Assembly: GCA_964449075.1 (NCBI GenBank)
Contig: CAYVBJ010000015.1
Span: forward strand, 8,215 to 72,214
Reading direction: 5' to 3'
Origin: CAYVBJ01 sp964449075
GTDB taxonomy: Bacteria; Bacteroidota; Rhodothermia; Balneolales; Balneolaceae
Length of the DNA: 64,000 nucleotides
Within the stretch, counting starts at the first letter, position 1. Every line of letters begins with the position of its first letter. Below the pieces are notes generated by a model, which saw only the letters and a list, made by a program, of their open reading frames with translations, searched no databases and was not told the origin of the DNA. This document shows, piece after piece, positions 18,695-28,762 of the stretch. The translations under genes were made by a program, and so were the position numbers.

Positions 18695-20728
18695 ATGATT
18701 TTAAAGAGAATAATTTTTTTACTGCTTCTTCCGGTTTTTTTTATGGCCATTACTTTACAGGCCCAGCAAAATAACTGGCTTCAAAAAGGAAAGGAAGCGG
18801 AATTTCGGGGAGAACCGAAAGAAGCTCTCCGCATCTGGAGCGAAGCTAAAAGCAAGTTGCCTGTTCCTGATGCATCAATCGGTTTTGAGTACATACGTTT
18901 GGCGGCTGCAAAAGAATTCGGTTCCTGCTATAGCAAAGCAAGTGAAATGTACTTCTGGGCTATATCTGCCCCCTTTAAAAAAGACAACCGCATTTATATC
19001 AGGCAGGAGATCGAAAGACTGAAACCGTTAATCGGTAATGGTATCTATCGACAGTGGATAAAGTGGTGGCAGGAATCTGACAACAGGGTGGCAACAGATA
19101 TGAGAGGTTACTGGTTACAGCTCGATCCGACTCCCTCTTCCATACACAATGAGCGGCTGACTGAGCACTGGAAGCGAATAATATTTGCTTCAAAAGAATT
19201 TAAGAGAAACAGTAAAACAGTTTATAATGCCGACCAAAGAGCATTGCCATATGTACGTTACGGCGAGCCCGATCGCAAGGCAACAGGCCGTCTCATCTTT
19301 GAAATGAACCGGATCTCGGAATGGATTCAGCGGCAAATTGATATCGCTTCCAGAATTGACCCCGACCGCGGGCGGTTTATTGAAACCGATATTGACGATA
19401 CACAGGATAGCATCTCTATACAAAACGTTGTTCAGAGGTTTCAAACAAACCCGGAGTATGAAATCTGGATCTACGACCGGATACAAACACCGCAGAATGA
19501 ACCGCTGATTTTTATTTTTGGAAGTGATTTCGAAACCGGTGAGTTCAGAATGCATTCAAGTATCGATGATTTGATTCCGGAACGCGCTTATTTTCCTGAC
19601 AGCAGGGATGATGTAAGTGAAATAAATTTTGTCAGACAGGGTTTGTCTCCTGCATTTATGCTGCAGATGATGTACTATCAGCAACTCATTGAAGTCGATT
19701 CTTATTTTGAAAACAGGCTCACCGCAATGAAAGATATGCTTATCGATCAGAGTTACTCACCCATCGACGATATAGATTTGCAAGCGCGTAAAATAAGCAG
19801 AGAGATTTTAAACATCCGGGAATCACGGGCACCTCAATTTCAGTCTGAACTGGATGATCTGATGATAAATATCCCTGTAAACCTGTATCAATATCGTTTT
19901 CTTGATGATGAGAACCGGCCCTTCCTGGTAAATTTCCTGGAAAGTGTTCCTTTTAATGCCCTGCAGCAGGATATCATGCATAACTTCAGGGCTGATACAA
20001 CACAAAACTTTCAGGCAGACAGCAATCTCCTGCAAAAATATCGCATCAGCCATTCAGTTCAGGTTTATGGCAATGAATGGCAAACGCTTCAGAGTTTTTC
20101 CGACAGCCTTACAATCACTGAAGAGCAAATCCGGAGCCGCGAATATGTCCGATCGGTTTTCAGGACTCCTCATCGAAACAGAAATCCGGTCGCCGGATCC
20201 GCAGAACTGATTAATAGTGATTCCGAAACCGATTTTATTCATGAAACAACCTTTCCCTCCGAGCTGCGGGGAGTTGGAAGCATCCGGGTAAGGCAGCCTG
20301 CTCCTTTAAACACAGATTTGGAAATGTTTGAGGTGAGTGATCTTGTTCTCGGGTTCCAGCAGAGAGATGAAAGACCCTCCCCCTTTCCTTTTACTGTTGC
20401 GAATGACCAGATTATCCCATGGAAAGAGAATCTTGTTCTTCATTTCGAGGTCTATAATTTAGAACGGAAATTAAGCGGGTTTACAGAATTTGAACTAACC
20501 TACCGGATATTTCCCGTGGATCAAACAGGAAATATTATTACAGATCAGGAAGAATTTATCCTCACTTTAAATTTTGGAAGTGAAGACAGAAGGGTTAGTG
20601 AAAACCTGGAAATTCAGACTGCCTCGCTCCCGCCCGGCCTTTATGAAATGCATGTACTGTTTATTGATGTTGTAAACGGCCGTGAGATCAACAGGCAGCT
20701 TCGGTTTGAAGTGATTGATGAAAAATGA
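18695..20728 (+). CDS. GWxTD domain-containing secreted protein
   Basis: Protein of unknown function from the GWxTD family found in Bacteroidota and relatives. I choose the ATG at 18695 (677 residues) because it directly precedes a good signal peptide (MILKRIIFLLLLPVFF to LQAQ); the open frame extends 14 codons upstream to a TTG. The conserved family blocks are GYWLQLDPTPSS, followed by the YVRYGEPDRKATGR and YEIWIYDRI segments. The C-terminal third looks beta-rich and may form immunoglobulin-like domains. It overlaps the GNAT gene by four bases (ATGA), so they are translationally coupled. Confidence 0.82.
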   Translation: MILKRIIFLLLLPVFFMAITLQAQQNNWLQKGKEAEFRGEPKEALRIWSEAKSKLPVPDASIGFEYIRLAAAKEFGSCYSKASEMYFWAISAPFKKDNRIYIRQEIERLKPLIGNGIYRQWIKWWQESDNRVATDMRGYWLQLDPTPSSIHNERLTEHWKRIIFASKEFKRNSKTVYNADQRALPYVRYGEPDRKATGRLIFEMNRISEWIQRQIDIASRIDPDRGRFIETDIDDTQDSISIQNVVQRFQTNPEYEIWIYDRIQTPQNEPLIFIFGSDFETGEFRMHSSIDDLIPERAYFPDSRDDVSEINFVRQGLSPAFMLQMMYYQQLIEVDSYFENRLTAMKDMLIDQSYSPIDDIDLQARKISREILNIRESRAPQFQSELDDLMINIPVNLYQYRFLDDENRPFLVNFLESVPFNALQQDIMHNFRADTTQNFQADSNLLQKYRISHSVQVYGNEWQTLQSFSDSLTITEEQIRSREYVRSVFRTPHRNRNPVAGSAELINSDSETDFIHETTFPSELRGVGSIRVRQPAPLNTDLEMFEVSDLVLGFQQRDERPSPFPFTVANDQIIPWKENLVLHFEVYNLERKLSGFTEFELTYRIFPVDQTGNIITDQEEFILTLNFGSEDRRVSENLEIQTASLPPGLYEMHVLFIDVVNGREINRQLRFEVIDEK

Positions 20729-21228
20729 TCAGGCAAGCAAAAATAGAGGATGCAGCAGACATCGCAGATATACATGTAGATGCATGGCGAGTTGCATATA
20801 AAGGAATTATTCCAGATTCTTTTTTGCAAAAATTATCAAAAAAGATTCGTGCGGACCAATGGGTTAAATCGTTATCAGATACTGCCAACCGGACACTTGT
20901 TAAAGTTAATAACGACTCGAAGATTATTGGCTGGATCTCTTTTGGAGTAAGCAGGAAGGATTTAAGTGCAGAGACGGGTGAAATTTATGCTATCTATTTC
21001 CACCCGGATTTTTGGGGAAGAGGATACGGCAAGCAATTACTAAAAGCGGCAGAAAAAGAACTCGAGCAGAAAGGATTTACCAAAATTATGCTTTGGGTAC
21101 TCGAACTAAATAGCCAAGGCCGGGTATTTTATAAAAAGGCAGGATATGCACCAGACGGCGGTAAGCAAATCGTTTCATTTGATGACAAAAAACTCACCAA
21201 ACTAAGATACAGAAAGTCTTTCGGATAA
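20725..21228 (+). CDS. GNAT-family N-acetyltransferase
   Basis: Acetyl-CoA-dependent N-acetyltransferase of 167 residues. The N-terminal strand-helix IRQAKIEDAADIADIHVDAW, the acetyl-CoA loop HPDFWGRGYGKQLL (the R/Q-x-x-G-x-G/A site) and the closing strand/helix LNSQGRVFYKKAGY are all typical. Substrate is unknown. It starts inside the stop codon of the GWxTD gene (ATGA). The 428 bases after it hold a dispersed repeat and a terminator-like hairpin before the helicase gene. Confidence 0.87.
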   Translation: MIRQAKIEDAADIADIHVDAWRVAYKGIIPDSFLQKLSKKIRADQWVKSLSDTANRTLVKVNNDSKIIGWISFGVSRKDLSAETGEIYAIYFHPDFWGRGYGKQLLKAAEKELEQKGFTKIMLWVLELNSQGRVFYKKAGYAPDGGKQIVSFDDKKLTKLRYRKSFG

Positions 21229-21420
21229 AATTTGATAATACTGTAGTAAAATCGCAGAGACATATAGTTCGGGACGCTACAACAATGAAACCTGTAAAGA
21301 TGGCTCCGGGCTGTATAATGCCAATCCTTTCATATCACCAGGCCAAAGACCTGTAGCATCACAGGAGGTTGTCCAAAAAAATGGATTTGATTTATGTATG
21401 CATTACTAATTAAAACTATA

Positions 21421-21514
21421 CTTCGTAGAACCTTCGATCCGTTAGCTGACGTACTTGTGGCAATAAACTGCTGGTTATTGCCACGAGGGCACGAAGACTC
21501 AAAGCAACACGAAG
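21421..21514 (-). repeat. Dispersed intergenic repeat, copy B
   Basis: Matches copy A (12416-12518) in reverse complement. Identical blocks are at 21500-21514 (reverse complement CTTCGTGTTGCTTTG) and 21458-21471 (reverse complement GCAGTTTATTGCCA). It contains a perfect 10-bp inverted repeat, GTGGCAATAA (21457-21466 region) with TTATTGCCAC eight bases later, so the element can fold. Both copies lie in intergenic DNA. No transposase is linked. Confidence 0.75.
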
Positions 21515-21613
21515 AACTTATACGATTAACCATAAACAAATCAACATACTATCCATTATAAATCAATATATGTAACAGTTACAGTTATTATCCGTACCTT
21601 GTTGTTCACTTTT

Positions 21614-21641
21614 AAGCCACGCTTTAAGACGTGGCTTTTTT
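21614..21641 (+). terminator. Terminator-like hairpin in the DEAD-box helicase leader
   Basis: Perfect 8-bp stem AAGCCACG (21614-21621) with CGTGGCTT (21630-21637), an 8-base loop, then a T run to 21641. The structure ends 15 bases before the helicase ATG at 21657, too close to be only the end of the distant GNAT gene, and it could act as an attenuator of the helicase transcript or end a short leader RNA. Confidence 0.65.
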
Positions 21642-21656
21642 CATTTAATCCCGTTT

Positions 21657-22925
21657 ATGACATTTAAATCACTGGAGCTGACAGAATCTATCCAAAAATC
21701 ATTAAGAGAAGAGGGATATTCTGAGCCCACACCCATACAATCTCAAGCCATTCCAATCGCATTAAAAGGAAAAGATCTCCTGGGTTGTGCACAAACCGGC
21801 ACCGGAAAAACGGCTGCTTTTGCTCTTCCAATTTTGCAACTACTGAGTACTGAGAACCCCAAAAGAAGTAACGGTAAAATCAGGAGCCTGATTGTAACGC
21901 CTACACGCGAACTTGCTATTCAAATCGATGAGAGTTTCCAAAACTACGGACGGTACACGGGATTGAGTACTGCCGTTATTTTTGGCGGCGTGAATCAGAA
22001 AAGCCAGGTTAAGAAACTGAAGCAGGGCGTTGATATTCTCACGGCCACGCCCGGACGCCTGCTCGACCTGATGAACCAGGGGTATATTTCTCTCTCTGAT
22101 GTCGAAATTTTTGTACTGGATGAGGCCGACCGTATGCTTGATATGGGTTTTATTCACGATGTAAAGAAGTTGCTTTCTGCCCTTCCGCGGAAACGACAGA
22201 CTCTTTTCTTTTCCGCCACCATGCCACCTGAAATTATAAAACTGTCGAACTCGATTCTTCAGAACCCGTCAAAAATTGAGGTCACCCCCGAATCGCCTAC
22301 TGTAGAGACTATCAAACAAAATCTTTTTTTCGTGGACAAGGGAAATAAAAAGAATCTGCTGATAGATATTCTCCGGGATTCTGATATTAAATCAGCTCTT
22401 GTTTTTACCCGAACCAAGCACGGTGCTAACAAGGTGGTCAAGTTGTTAAATAAAAAAAATATAGGGGCAGAAGCCATTCACGGGAATAAATCCCAGGCAG
22501 CCCGTCAGCGTGCGCTCGAGAATTTTAAAAATCAGTCAACACGTATTCTTGTAGCTACCGATATTGCTGCCCGGGGTATCGATATAGATGAGTTACAATA
22601 TGTTATCAACTACGAAATCCCGAATATTTCTGAAACATATGTCCACCGGATCGGGAGAACAGGAAGAGCGGGAGCAAATGGAACCGCACTCTCATTCTGC
22701 GACGCGGTCGAAAAGGAGTACATTCGTGATATTGAAAAATTGATTGGCAAGAAAATCCCGGTTATTGATGAACATGAGTATCCCATGATTGATCATAACC
22801 CTCCACAGCCTCCAAAACAGCAGTCACGGAAAAACGGCAGCAATAGCAGGGGTAACAGAAAAAATAACCAGGGCTCAAAAACAAAAAGCACACGTAACCG
22901 TCGCCCAAAAAGAACAGGACGATAA
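21657..22925 (+). CDS. DEAD-box RNA helicase (RhlE-like)
   Basis: ATP-dependent RNA helicase of 422 residues, likely in ribosome assembly, mRNA turnover or cold adaptation. Motifs in order: Q motif PTPIQSQAIP, Walker A AQTGTGKT, PTRELA, TPGRLLD, DEAD in VLDEADRMLDMGF, SAT in FFSATMP, then in domain 2 ALVFTRTKHGA, ATDIAARGID and HRIGRTGRAG. After about residue 375 comes a basic, low-complexity tail rich in Lys, Arg, Asn and Gly, as in RhlE. A terminator-like hairpin stands directly upstream. Confidence 0.93.
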   Translation: MTFKSLELTESIQKSLREEGYSEPTPIQSQAIPIALKGKDLLGCAQTGTGKTAAFALPILQLLSTENPKRSNGKIRSLIVTPTRELAIQIDESFQNYGRYTGLSTAVIFGGVNQKSQVKKLKQGVDILTATPGRLLDLMNQGYISLSDVEIFVLDEADRMLDMGFIHDVKKLLSALPRKRQTLFFSATMPPEIIKLSNSILQNPSKIEVTPESPTVETIKQNLFFVDKGNKKNLLIDILRDSDIKSALVFTRTKHGANKVVKLLNKKNIGAEAIHGNKSQAARQRALENFKNQSTRILVATDIAARGIDIDELQYVINYEIPNISETYVHRIGRTGRAGANGTALSFCDAVEKEYIRDIEKLIGKKIPVIDEHEYPMIDHNPPQPPKQQSRKNGSNSRGNRKNNQGSKTKSTRNRRPKRTGR

Positions 22926-23034
22926 TTTTTTGAGCACAAATTTTGGTGCATTGCAGCGCTCATATTTATACCCCGATTTGATTCGGTTACTACAGGTAAC
23001 AGACGGCTAAAAAGTAACCGGATCTTTTCTGTTT

Positions 23035-25125
23035 CTATTTTATATGCTTCTCAAAAAATTCAAATATTCGCCGGTATTCATCATACCATGAATCCGGATC
23101 TGTAAAACCGTGAGGCTCCGAAGGATACATCATCATTTCAAAGTCTTCATTCCCTGATTGTATCAGCTTCTCCACATATTGAGCGGCATCCTGGAAACCT
23201 ACGTTATCGTCCACAAGGCCATGCAGAATCAATGCGGGGCGTGTCAGGTCTGCAGCATAGGTAAGCGGCGAGCTTCTGTCGTAATGCTCCCTGTCATCCT
23301 CAGGCGTACCAAGGCGGGGCAGGGTGTACCAGGGGTTCGCGTAATAGTAATTTTTCCAGTTAGTCACAGCGCGAAGTGCTGCTGCAGCATGAAATCTTTC
23401 AGGCGCAACGCTGACAGCATAAAGAGCCATAAAACCGCCGTAACTGCCCCCGTAAACACCTACCCTTGATGTATCAATATAGTTGCCGTTATCAACGATC
23501 CAGTCAAGTCCGTCTATGATATCCTCCGTTTCAAATTTCCCCATCCAATTGGTCACATCTTCCCGGAATTTTCTTCCGTATCCGGTACTGTGCCGATAAT
23601 CTACCTCAACCACAACATATCCCTGCTGGTTTAAAAACTGGTGGAACATGTATTCTCTCCAGTAGTTGTTAGACCAGCCTTTATACACATTTTGCAGTGA
23701 GCCGGCTCCGTGCACAAAAACCACCACCGGGTATTTGACGGCCGGATCAAAATCAGCCGGCTTTAATATCGACATTGATAACTCTGTTTCACCGTCGCGG
23801 CCTGTAAAGCGTATGTACTCTTCACGCTGCCAGTTTATTTTTCTAAAATTGTCCGGCACAGAATTTGTCAGTTGAATTTCACCTCTTCGCGGTCTTTTCA
23901 AATCCATTACGTAGAGATCATAGGGATCGTTAAAAAATGTTTTTGCATATACAACATAACGATTATCATGGCTTAACCTGAACTGGTACCGGTACGCCTC
24001 TTCTGTTGTCAGCATCTCTTTCCGGCCACTGTTTATATCAAGCCGGTACAGATGCCTCACTCCCAAATCTTCTTCAGTAGATGCGTAGAGAATTGAATGA
24101 TCACTGAACCATTCCGCCCAGGGGATATCATACTCTCCTTTTGTGTGTTGCTTCAAACCGGAACCATCGGGATTCACAGTGTAAATATGATTCCAGTTAT
24201 CTTTTTCTGATTGAAACATCAGGCGATCAGATTCAGGGGCAAATTCCATATTTCTACCGCTTAACCACCCCTTCGTTGAATCTTCAAAAACAACTGTCTC
24301 AGACCCGGTCTCAAAATCAATCACAGCTATTTGACGATGTTTCAGAGCATCATCTGACTGGTCTATAGCTATATAACGGCCGGACCGGCTTGCAGACACT
24401 GAGCTTCTGAAACGCCCGTGCCGAAGCGTATCTATAGCGATCGAATCAAGTTCAATAGCAGTAAAAGTAGTTACCGGAATACCTTTTGCAGATTCACCCG
24501 GTTTAACAAATGTGTCTACATATTCAGGAAAATAAATTGTTCTGTAATCTGAATCATCAGATTGCTGCGCGATCAGCCTCTCATTGCCGGCCCAGGCAAC
24601 AACAGAATAAGCGGGACCTGCTGTATTCTTTTTTGTTATCTGGCGTATTTCCGGCCTTGTTACATCTGTGATCCAAATATCACCATCACTTACAAAAGCT
24701 ATTTTTTTGCTGTCCGGCGACCATCTCGGCCCATACTCCCCCGATTGCGTTGACACAATTTTTCTTGATTCAGTGAAACCTTGATCAGAGATATATAAAT
24801 CTTCATCTTTTGTATATACAATTAAAGAACCATCCGGAGAGATGATATAGTTTGTAACCGCCTCATCCTCATCAATTTTTACAGGCTCGCTTCCTGCCAG
24901 GTCCGTTTTATAAAGGCCTGCTTCGTAGTAGGCCGAATCATTCCACGAAAGGTAGATATCATTCAGGTCTGGTGAGAAACCTGAAAAGGAAGGGCGAATT
25001 CCGGGAAGCACCGGTTCATGAAAAATGTCCTTAAGTGAAAGAGTGTCCAGTCCGGATTGTGCGCCGGCACCGGGAGCTGTTATGAATAAAAGAATTACAA
25101 ATAGAAATGTCTGTTTTCCGGTCAT
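23035..25125 (-). CDS. S9-family prolyl oligopeptidase-type peptidase
   Basis: Secreted serine peptidase of the S9 family (dipeptidyl-peptidase/acylaminoacyl-peptidase branch), 696 residues. A signal peptide (residues about 5-22, ending GAGAQ) precedes a WD40-like beta-propeller (about 40-420) with repeats such as SPDGSLIVYTKDEDLYISD and RWSPDSKKIAFVSDGDIWI, then an alpha/beta-hydrolase domain. The triad is visible: nucleophile Ser in YGGSYGGFM near 560, Asp in GLVDDNVGF near 638 and His in PSEPHGF near 671. Likely peptide scavenging. It converges with the helicase gene. Confidence 0.92.
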   Translation of the reverse strand: MTGKQTFLFVILLFITAPGAGAQSGLDTLSLKDIFHEPVLPGIRPSFSGFSPDLNDIYLSWNDSAYYEAGLYKTDLAGSEPVKIDEDEAVTNYIISPDGSLIVYTKDEDLYISDQGFTESRKIVSTQSGEYGPRWSPDSKKIAFVSDGDIWITDVTRPEIRQITKKNTAGPAYSVVAWAGNERLIAQQSDDSDYRTIYFPEYVDTFVKPGESAKGIPVTTFTAIELDSIAIDTLRHGRFRSSVSASRSGRYIAIDQSDDALKHRQIAVIDFETGSETVVFEDSTKGWLSGRNMEFAPESDRLMFQSEKDNWNHIYTVNPDGSGLKQHTKGEYDIPWAEWFSDHSILYASTEEDLGVRHLYRLDINSGRKEMLTTEEAYRYQFRLSHDNRYVVYAKTFFNDPYDLYVMDLKRPRRGEIQLTNSVPDNFRKINWQREEYIRFTGRDGETELSMSILKPADFDPAVKYPVVVFVHGAGSLQNVYKGWSNNYWREYMFHQFLNQQGYVVVEVDYRHSTGYGRKFREDVTNWMGKFETEDIIDGLDWIVDNGNYIDTSRVGVYGGSYGGFMALYAVSVAPERFHAAAALRAVTNWKNYYYANPWYTLPRLGTPEDDREHYDRSSPLTYAADLTRPALILHGLVDDNVGFQDAAQYVEKLIQSGNEDFEMMMYPSEPHGFTDPDSWYDEYRRIFEFFEKHIK

Positions 25126-25325
25126 GATATGAAATGATTAATAAATATTGTCAGGCCAATGATCAGATAAAAAAATTAAATTAGCCAGCCACCCGGAATT
25201 ATTTTACAGATTTTACAGGCTCAGGTAATTTTATCAAAATCTAAAAAATCTTTTCATGAAATTGTCATATTTCAGAATTAAACTGTAGCTATACTTTTAC
25301 CGGATAATATCTTCATCATAAGCTT

Positions 25326-28300
25326 ATGCATACACTAAAAAATTGTTTTTTAATTCTTCTGGTTTACCTGATATCTGCCTCAGAATTTGTTAAGGCTGAA
25401 CCGCCTGACTCTATCTCTTCTTTTTCCATAAAAGGTGCCTCGGCGCACTGGATCCTGAACAACAAATTAATCTGGAACCCCGGAGCAGAAGCAAGCCGTT
25501 TTGAAATACGCTACAGCAGAACCGCCGATATTGTGATTACTGCCGGCGAAGTATCCGGCGGTATGTCCATTGAATTAACTCCCGGTGGCACTCTTTCTAA
25601 TGAGCTTGCCGACAGGTACCGGCACATTGCCGATCGTCCGGTTTTCACTCTTGATGCAGGGCGGGAAGTTATTGCAGAAGCAATAAAAGGACAAATAGTT
25701 GCTATTGCCTATAATGAAAACGGAGATCCTGTTTCAGCAACACGTGTACAGGACCCCGGTGTAATCGATCAGTATTTTTCTTATGACGGTGTTTTGGGTC
25801 CCGTCTATTCCGATAATAACATCTCTCTTAATCTTTGGGCACCTACTGCCCAGGCGGTCTCTCTCAATATTTACAACAGTGAAAAGGAACTCATTGAAAC
25901 CGTTAAGGCCAAAGACCAATCGCCGGATAATGGCGTATGGCGATTTTCAGGCGATAATGATTGGGACAGGATGTATTACCGGTACACTGTAACTGTGTAT
26001 CATCCTGAAAATAACCGGGTAAATGAATTTGAAGTCACAGACCCGTACTCTGTCAGTCTATCCACCGACAGTCGCTACAGCCAGTTTATTGATTTGGAAA
26101 ATGATGATACACTGAAACCGGAAGGGTGGGATGAAATCCGGAAAATACAACCTGACAGGTCCGACATTACACTCTATGAGGTGCATTTGCGAGATTTCAG
26201 TATTGATGATGAAACGGTTCCGAAAACAGACCGCGGTACCTACCAGGCTTTCACTTACAATGGTGAAAATGAGAAAAATCTTTCAAATGGAATGAGTCAC
26301 TTGATTAAGCTGCGTGAAGCCGGGCTCACCCATCTTCATCTTTTGCCTCTGAATGATATCGCTTCAATTATAGAGGACAAAGAAAACCGGGTTGACTGGG
26401 ATGATCCGTACAGCCGTTTATGTGAATTTACTTCGGAGGGCCTTTTGGCAGAGGATTGTGCCAGATATGGCGATACGCCGATTCGGGATGTCTTTGAAAC
26501 TCTTGCATCTGACAATCCTGTAACGACGGAGATTCAAAAAACACTTTATGTAAATGGAGGAGGCCTTGGCCCTCATGACGGGTTTAACTGGGGGTATGAT
26601 CCATACCATTTCAATACTCCAGAGGGAAGTTACTCCACCAATCCTGAAGGTATTGCGAGAATCATAGAGCTTCGCAGCATGGTAAAGGCTCTTTATGAAG
26701 CCGGGTTAAAAATTGTTGTGGATGTTGTATATAACCACACACACGCTTCAGGTTTAAGTGAAAAATCCGTGCTGGATAAAGTGGTTCCCGGTTATTATCA
26801 CAGGCTGGATGCAACTACCGGCGAAGTGGAAAGATCTACCTGTTGCGAAAACACAGCTGCGGAGCATACAATGATGGAAAAACTTATGATCGATTCTATA
26901 CTTCTGTGGGCCAAACAGTACAAAATTGATTCCTTCCGATTTGACCTGATGGGGCATCATCCAAAAAGTGTAATGGAGAACATACAACAAGCCCTCTCAG
27001 AGCTTACTATTGAAAAAGACGGGGTTGATGGCAGCAATATCTATATCTACGGAGAGGGATGGGATTTCGGTGAGGTTGCAGGTAACAGGATTTTTGAACA
27101 GGCTACTCAGTTCAATATGGGCGGAACAGGAATCGGGAATTTTAATGACAGAATCAGGGACGCCATCCGTGGCGGAAATTTTGAAGGCCAGGGTCGCCGA
27201 CAGGGTTTTACCAATGGCCAGTATCTTTTTCCCAATAGCGAGTACAGCCAAAATGATGAGACCCTGGCTGCCTTGTTAGATTTCAGCGACCGAATCCGCG
27301 TGGGAATGGCAGGCAACCTCAGTACATATGAGTATGAAAACCGTTTTGGTGAAATTGTACGGGGTGAAAATGAAGGAATCGGATACACCCTGATACCATT
27401 TGAATCCGTCAATTATATAGATAAGCATGATAATGAAACGCTGTGGGACAATACTCAAACCAAAAATCCGGCTGAGATGAAAATGGAAGACCGTATTCGC
27501 ATTCATCTGTTAAGCAACGCTTTTATCAATTTTGGCCAGGGTGTTCCGTTTTACCAGGCTGGAACAGATCTTCTGAGGTCAAAATCCTTAGATCGCAACA
27601 GTTATGATTCAGGTGACTGGTATAACGCGATTGATTTCAGCATGAAAACCAACACCTGGGCAAAAGGGCTATCAAACGCCAGGGAAAACAGGGACAATTG
27701 GAATCAGCACCGCGAATTTCTGACCAATCCCAATATTGAGATTTCACAAAAAGATATGGAGCTAACGCACCAGGTTTTCCTTGAGCAGCTGATGATACGG
27801 TATAGTTCACCTCTGTTTCGTCTTCAGACAGCAGAGCAGGTTAATAACCGTGTTGCTTTTCACAATACCGGACCGGATCAGATACCCGGAATTATCGCCA
27901 TGACAATCTCAGATGGTGTCTGCACAAATAGTGATCTCGACCAATCATTGGATGGAATACTTGTTCTTTTTAATGCCGACACTACCGCTAAAACAGTATC
28001 GTTGAACCTTGATGGCATGAGAATACATACTGTCCAGACTGCCGGTAAAAACCCTCTCCGCAAACCAAGTGTGATATCAAATGGATCTTTCATCATTCCG
28101 GGTTTAACCGCAACGGTTTTTGAAAAACCTCAGCAAGACGGCCGGGGGGAGTTTCCATGCAACGAATGGAAAGGAGAAGTGAAAGATCCCGGTTCAAAAG
28201 TCTATTTTGAAAAGCCGGAAAGCTGGAGTGATGATATTTATCTTTATATGCCTGATCTTCAATATTTTGGTCAGCCTCCGGGTACACTAATGACAAAAGT

Positions 28301-28736
28301 AGATGAAGAGTGGTATACCCTCCAGCTTCCCGATGGCGTACATCAGGCAGAGATTATTTTTAGCGATGAAACAGGAAATAAAACCGAACCGGTTACTGCC
28401 GCGGGCAGTGGCTGTCTGGATAATGAAACCGAAACCTGGAATGATTTAAATGAGTGTAATCTGCCCGGAATGGAAGTAGCCTTCAAGAAACCGGGGAGCT
28501 GGTCTGATAATATCCATGTTTACACCTTCAGCCCTGAAAAAAATGGAGGCTGGCCCGGAGAGCCAATGAAAAATTTGGGAAATGGCTGGTACCGTTATCA
28601 ATTTGAAAAAGGGGTTAATTCAACAAATATTATTTTCAATGACAGTTCCGGAAATCAAACAAACGACCTCTATCGTGAGGGAAGCGGCTGCTATGAAAAT
28701 GATGCCTGGCATGATACATGTACACATTTAGAGTAG
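25326..28736 (+). CDS. Secreted pullulanase-type alpha-1,6-glucosidase with two C-terminal starch-binding modules
   Basis: Debranching enzyme of glycoside hydrolase family 13 that cuts alpha-1,6 bonds in pullulan, starch or glycogen. The 1136 residues comprise a signal peptide (to about residue 24), an N-terminal pullulanase domain, a CBM48-like domain (about 155-240), the GH13 barrel with DVVYNHTH (about 466-473), nucleophile D540 in FRFDLMGHH, acid/base E577 in YGEGWDF and D702 in YIDKHDNE, then a beta-domain. The tail carries two related modules (about 957-1040 and 1050-1133), each with a W-S-D-[DN]-I motif and ending GSGC, resembling CBM25/26 starch-binding modules. No transporter or sus genes are adjacent. 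Confidence 0.9.
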   Translation: MHTLKNCFLILLVYLISASEFVKAEPPDSISSFSIKGASAHWILNNKLIWNPGAEASRFEIRYSRTADIVITAGEVSGGMSIELTPGGTLSNELADRYRHIADRPVFTLDAGREVIAEAIKGQIVAIAYNENGDPVSATRVQDPGVIDQYFSYDGVLGPVYSDNNISLNLWAPTAQAVSLNIYNSEKELIETVKAKDQSPDNGVWRFSGDNDWDRMYYRYTVTVYHPENNRVNEFEVTDPYSVSLSTDSRYSQFIDLENDDTLKPEGWDEIRKIQPDRSDITLYEVHLRDFSIDDETVPKTDRGTYQAFTYNGENEKNLSNGMSHLIKLREAGLTHLHLLPLNDIASIIEDKENRVDWDDPYSRLCEFTSEGLLAEDCARYGDTPIRDVFETLASDNPVTTEIQKTLYVNGGGLGPHDGFNWGYDPYHFNTPEGSYSTNPEGIARIIELRSMVKALYEAGLKIVVDVVYNHTHASGLSEKSVLDKVVPGYYHRLDATTGEVERSTCCENTAAEHTMMEKLMIDSILLWAKQYKIDSFRFDLMGHHPKSVMENIQQALSELTIEKDGVDGSNIYIYGEGWDFGEVAGNRIFEQATQFNMGGTGIGNFNDRIRDAIRGGNFEGQGRRQGFTNGQYLFPNSEYSQNDETLAALLDFSDRIRVGMAGNLSTYEYENRFGEIVRGENEGIGYTLIPFESVNYIDKHDNETLWDNTQTKNPAEMKMEDRIRIHLLSNAFINFGQGVPFYQAGTDLLRSKSLDRNSYDSGDWYNAIDFSMKTNTWAKGLSNARENRDNWNQHREFLTNPNIEISQKDMELTHQVFLEQLMIRYSSPLFRLQTAEQVNNRVAFHNTGPDQIPGIIAMTISDGVCTNSDLDQSLDGILVLFNADTTAKTVSLNLDGMRIHTVQTAGKNPLRKPSVISNGSFIIPGLTATVFEKPQQDGRGEFPCNEWKGEVKDPGSKVYFEKPESWSDDIYLYMPDLQYFGQPPGTLMTKVDEEWYTLQLPDGVHQAEIIFSDETGNKTEPVTAAGSGCLDNETETWNDLNECNLPGMEVAFKKPGSWSDNIHVYTFSPEKNGGWPGEPMKNLGNGWYRYQFEKGVNSTNIIFNDSSGNQTNDLYREGSGCYENDAWHDTCTHLE

Positions 28737-28762
28737 CAAAATTAAATTTATAAACAGAAAAA

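Larger units (their letters stand above)
21229..21656. other. 428-base intergenic region
   Basis: No credible coding sequence. It contains a copy of the dispersed repeat (21421-21514, minus orientation) and a terminator-like hairpin (21614-21641) 15 bases before the helicase ATG. The 21229-21420 part shows nothing I can name. Confidence 0.7.
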
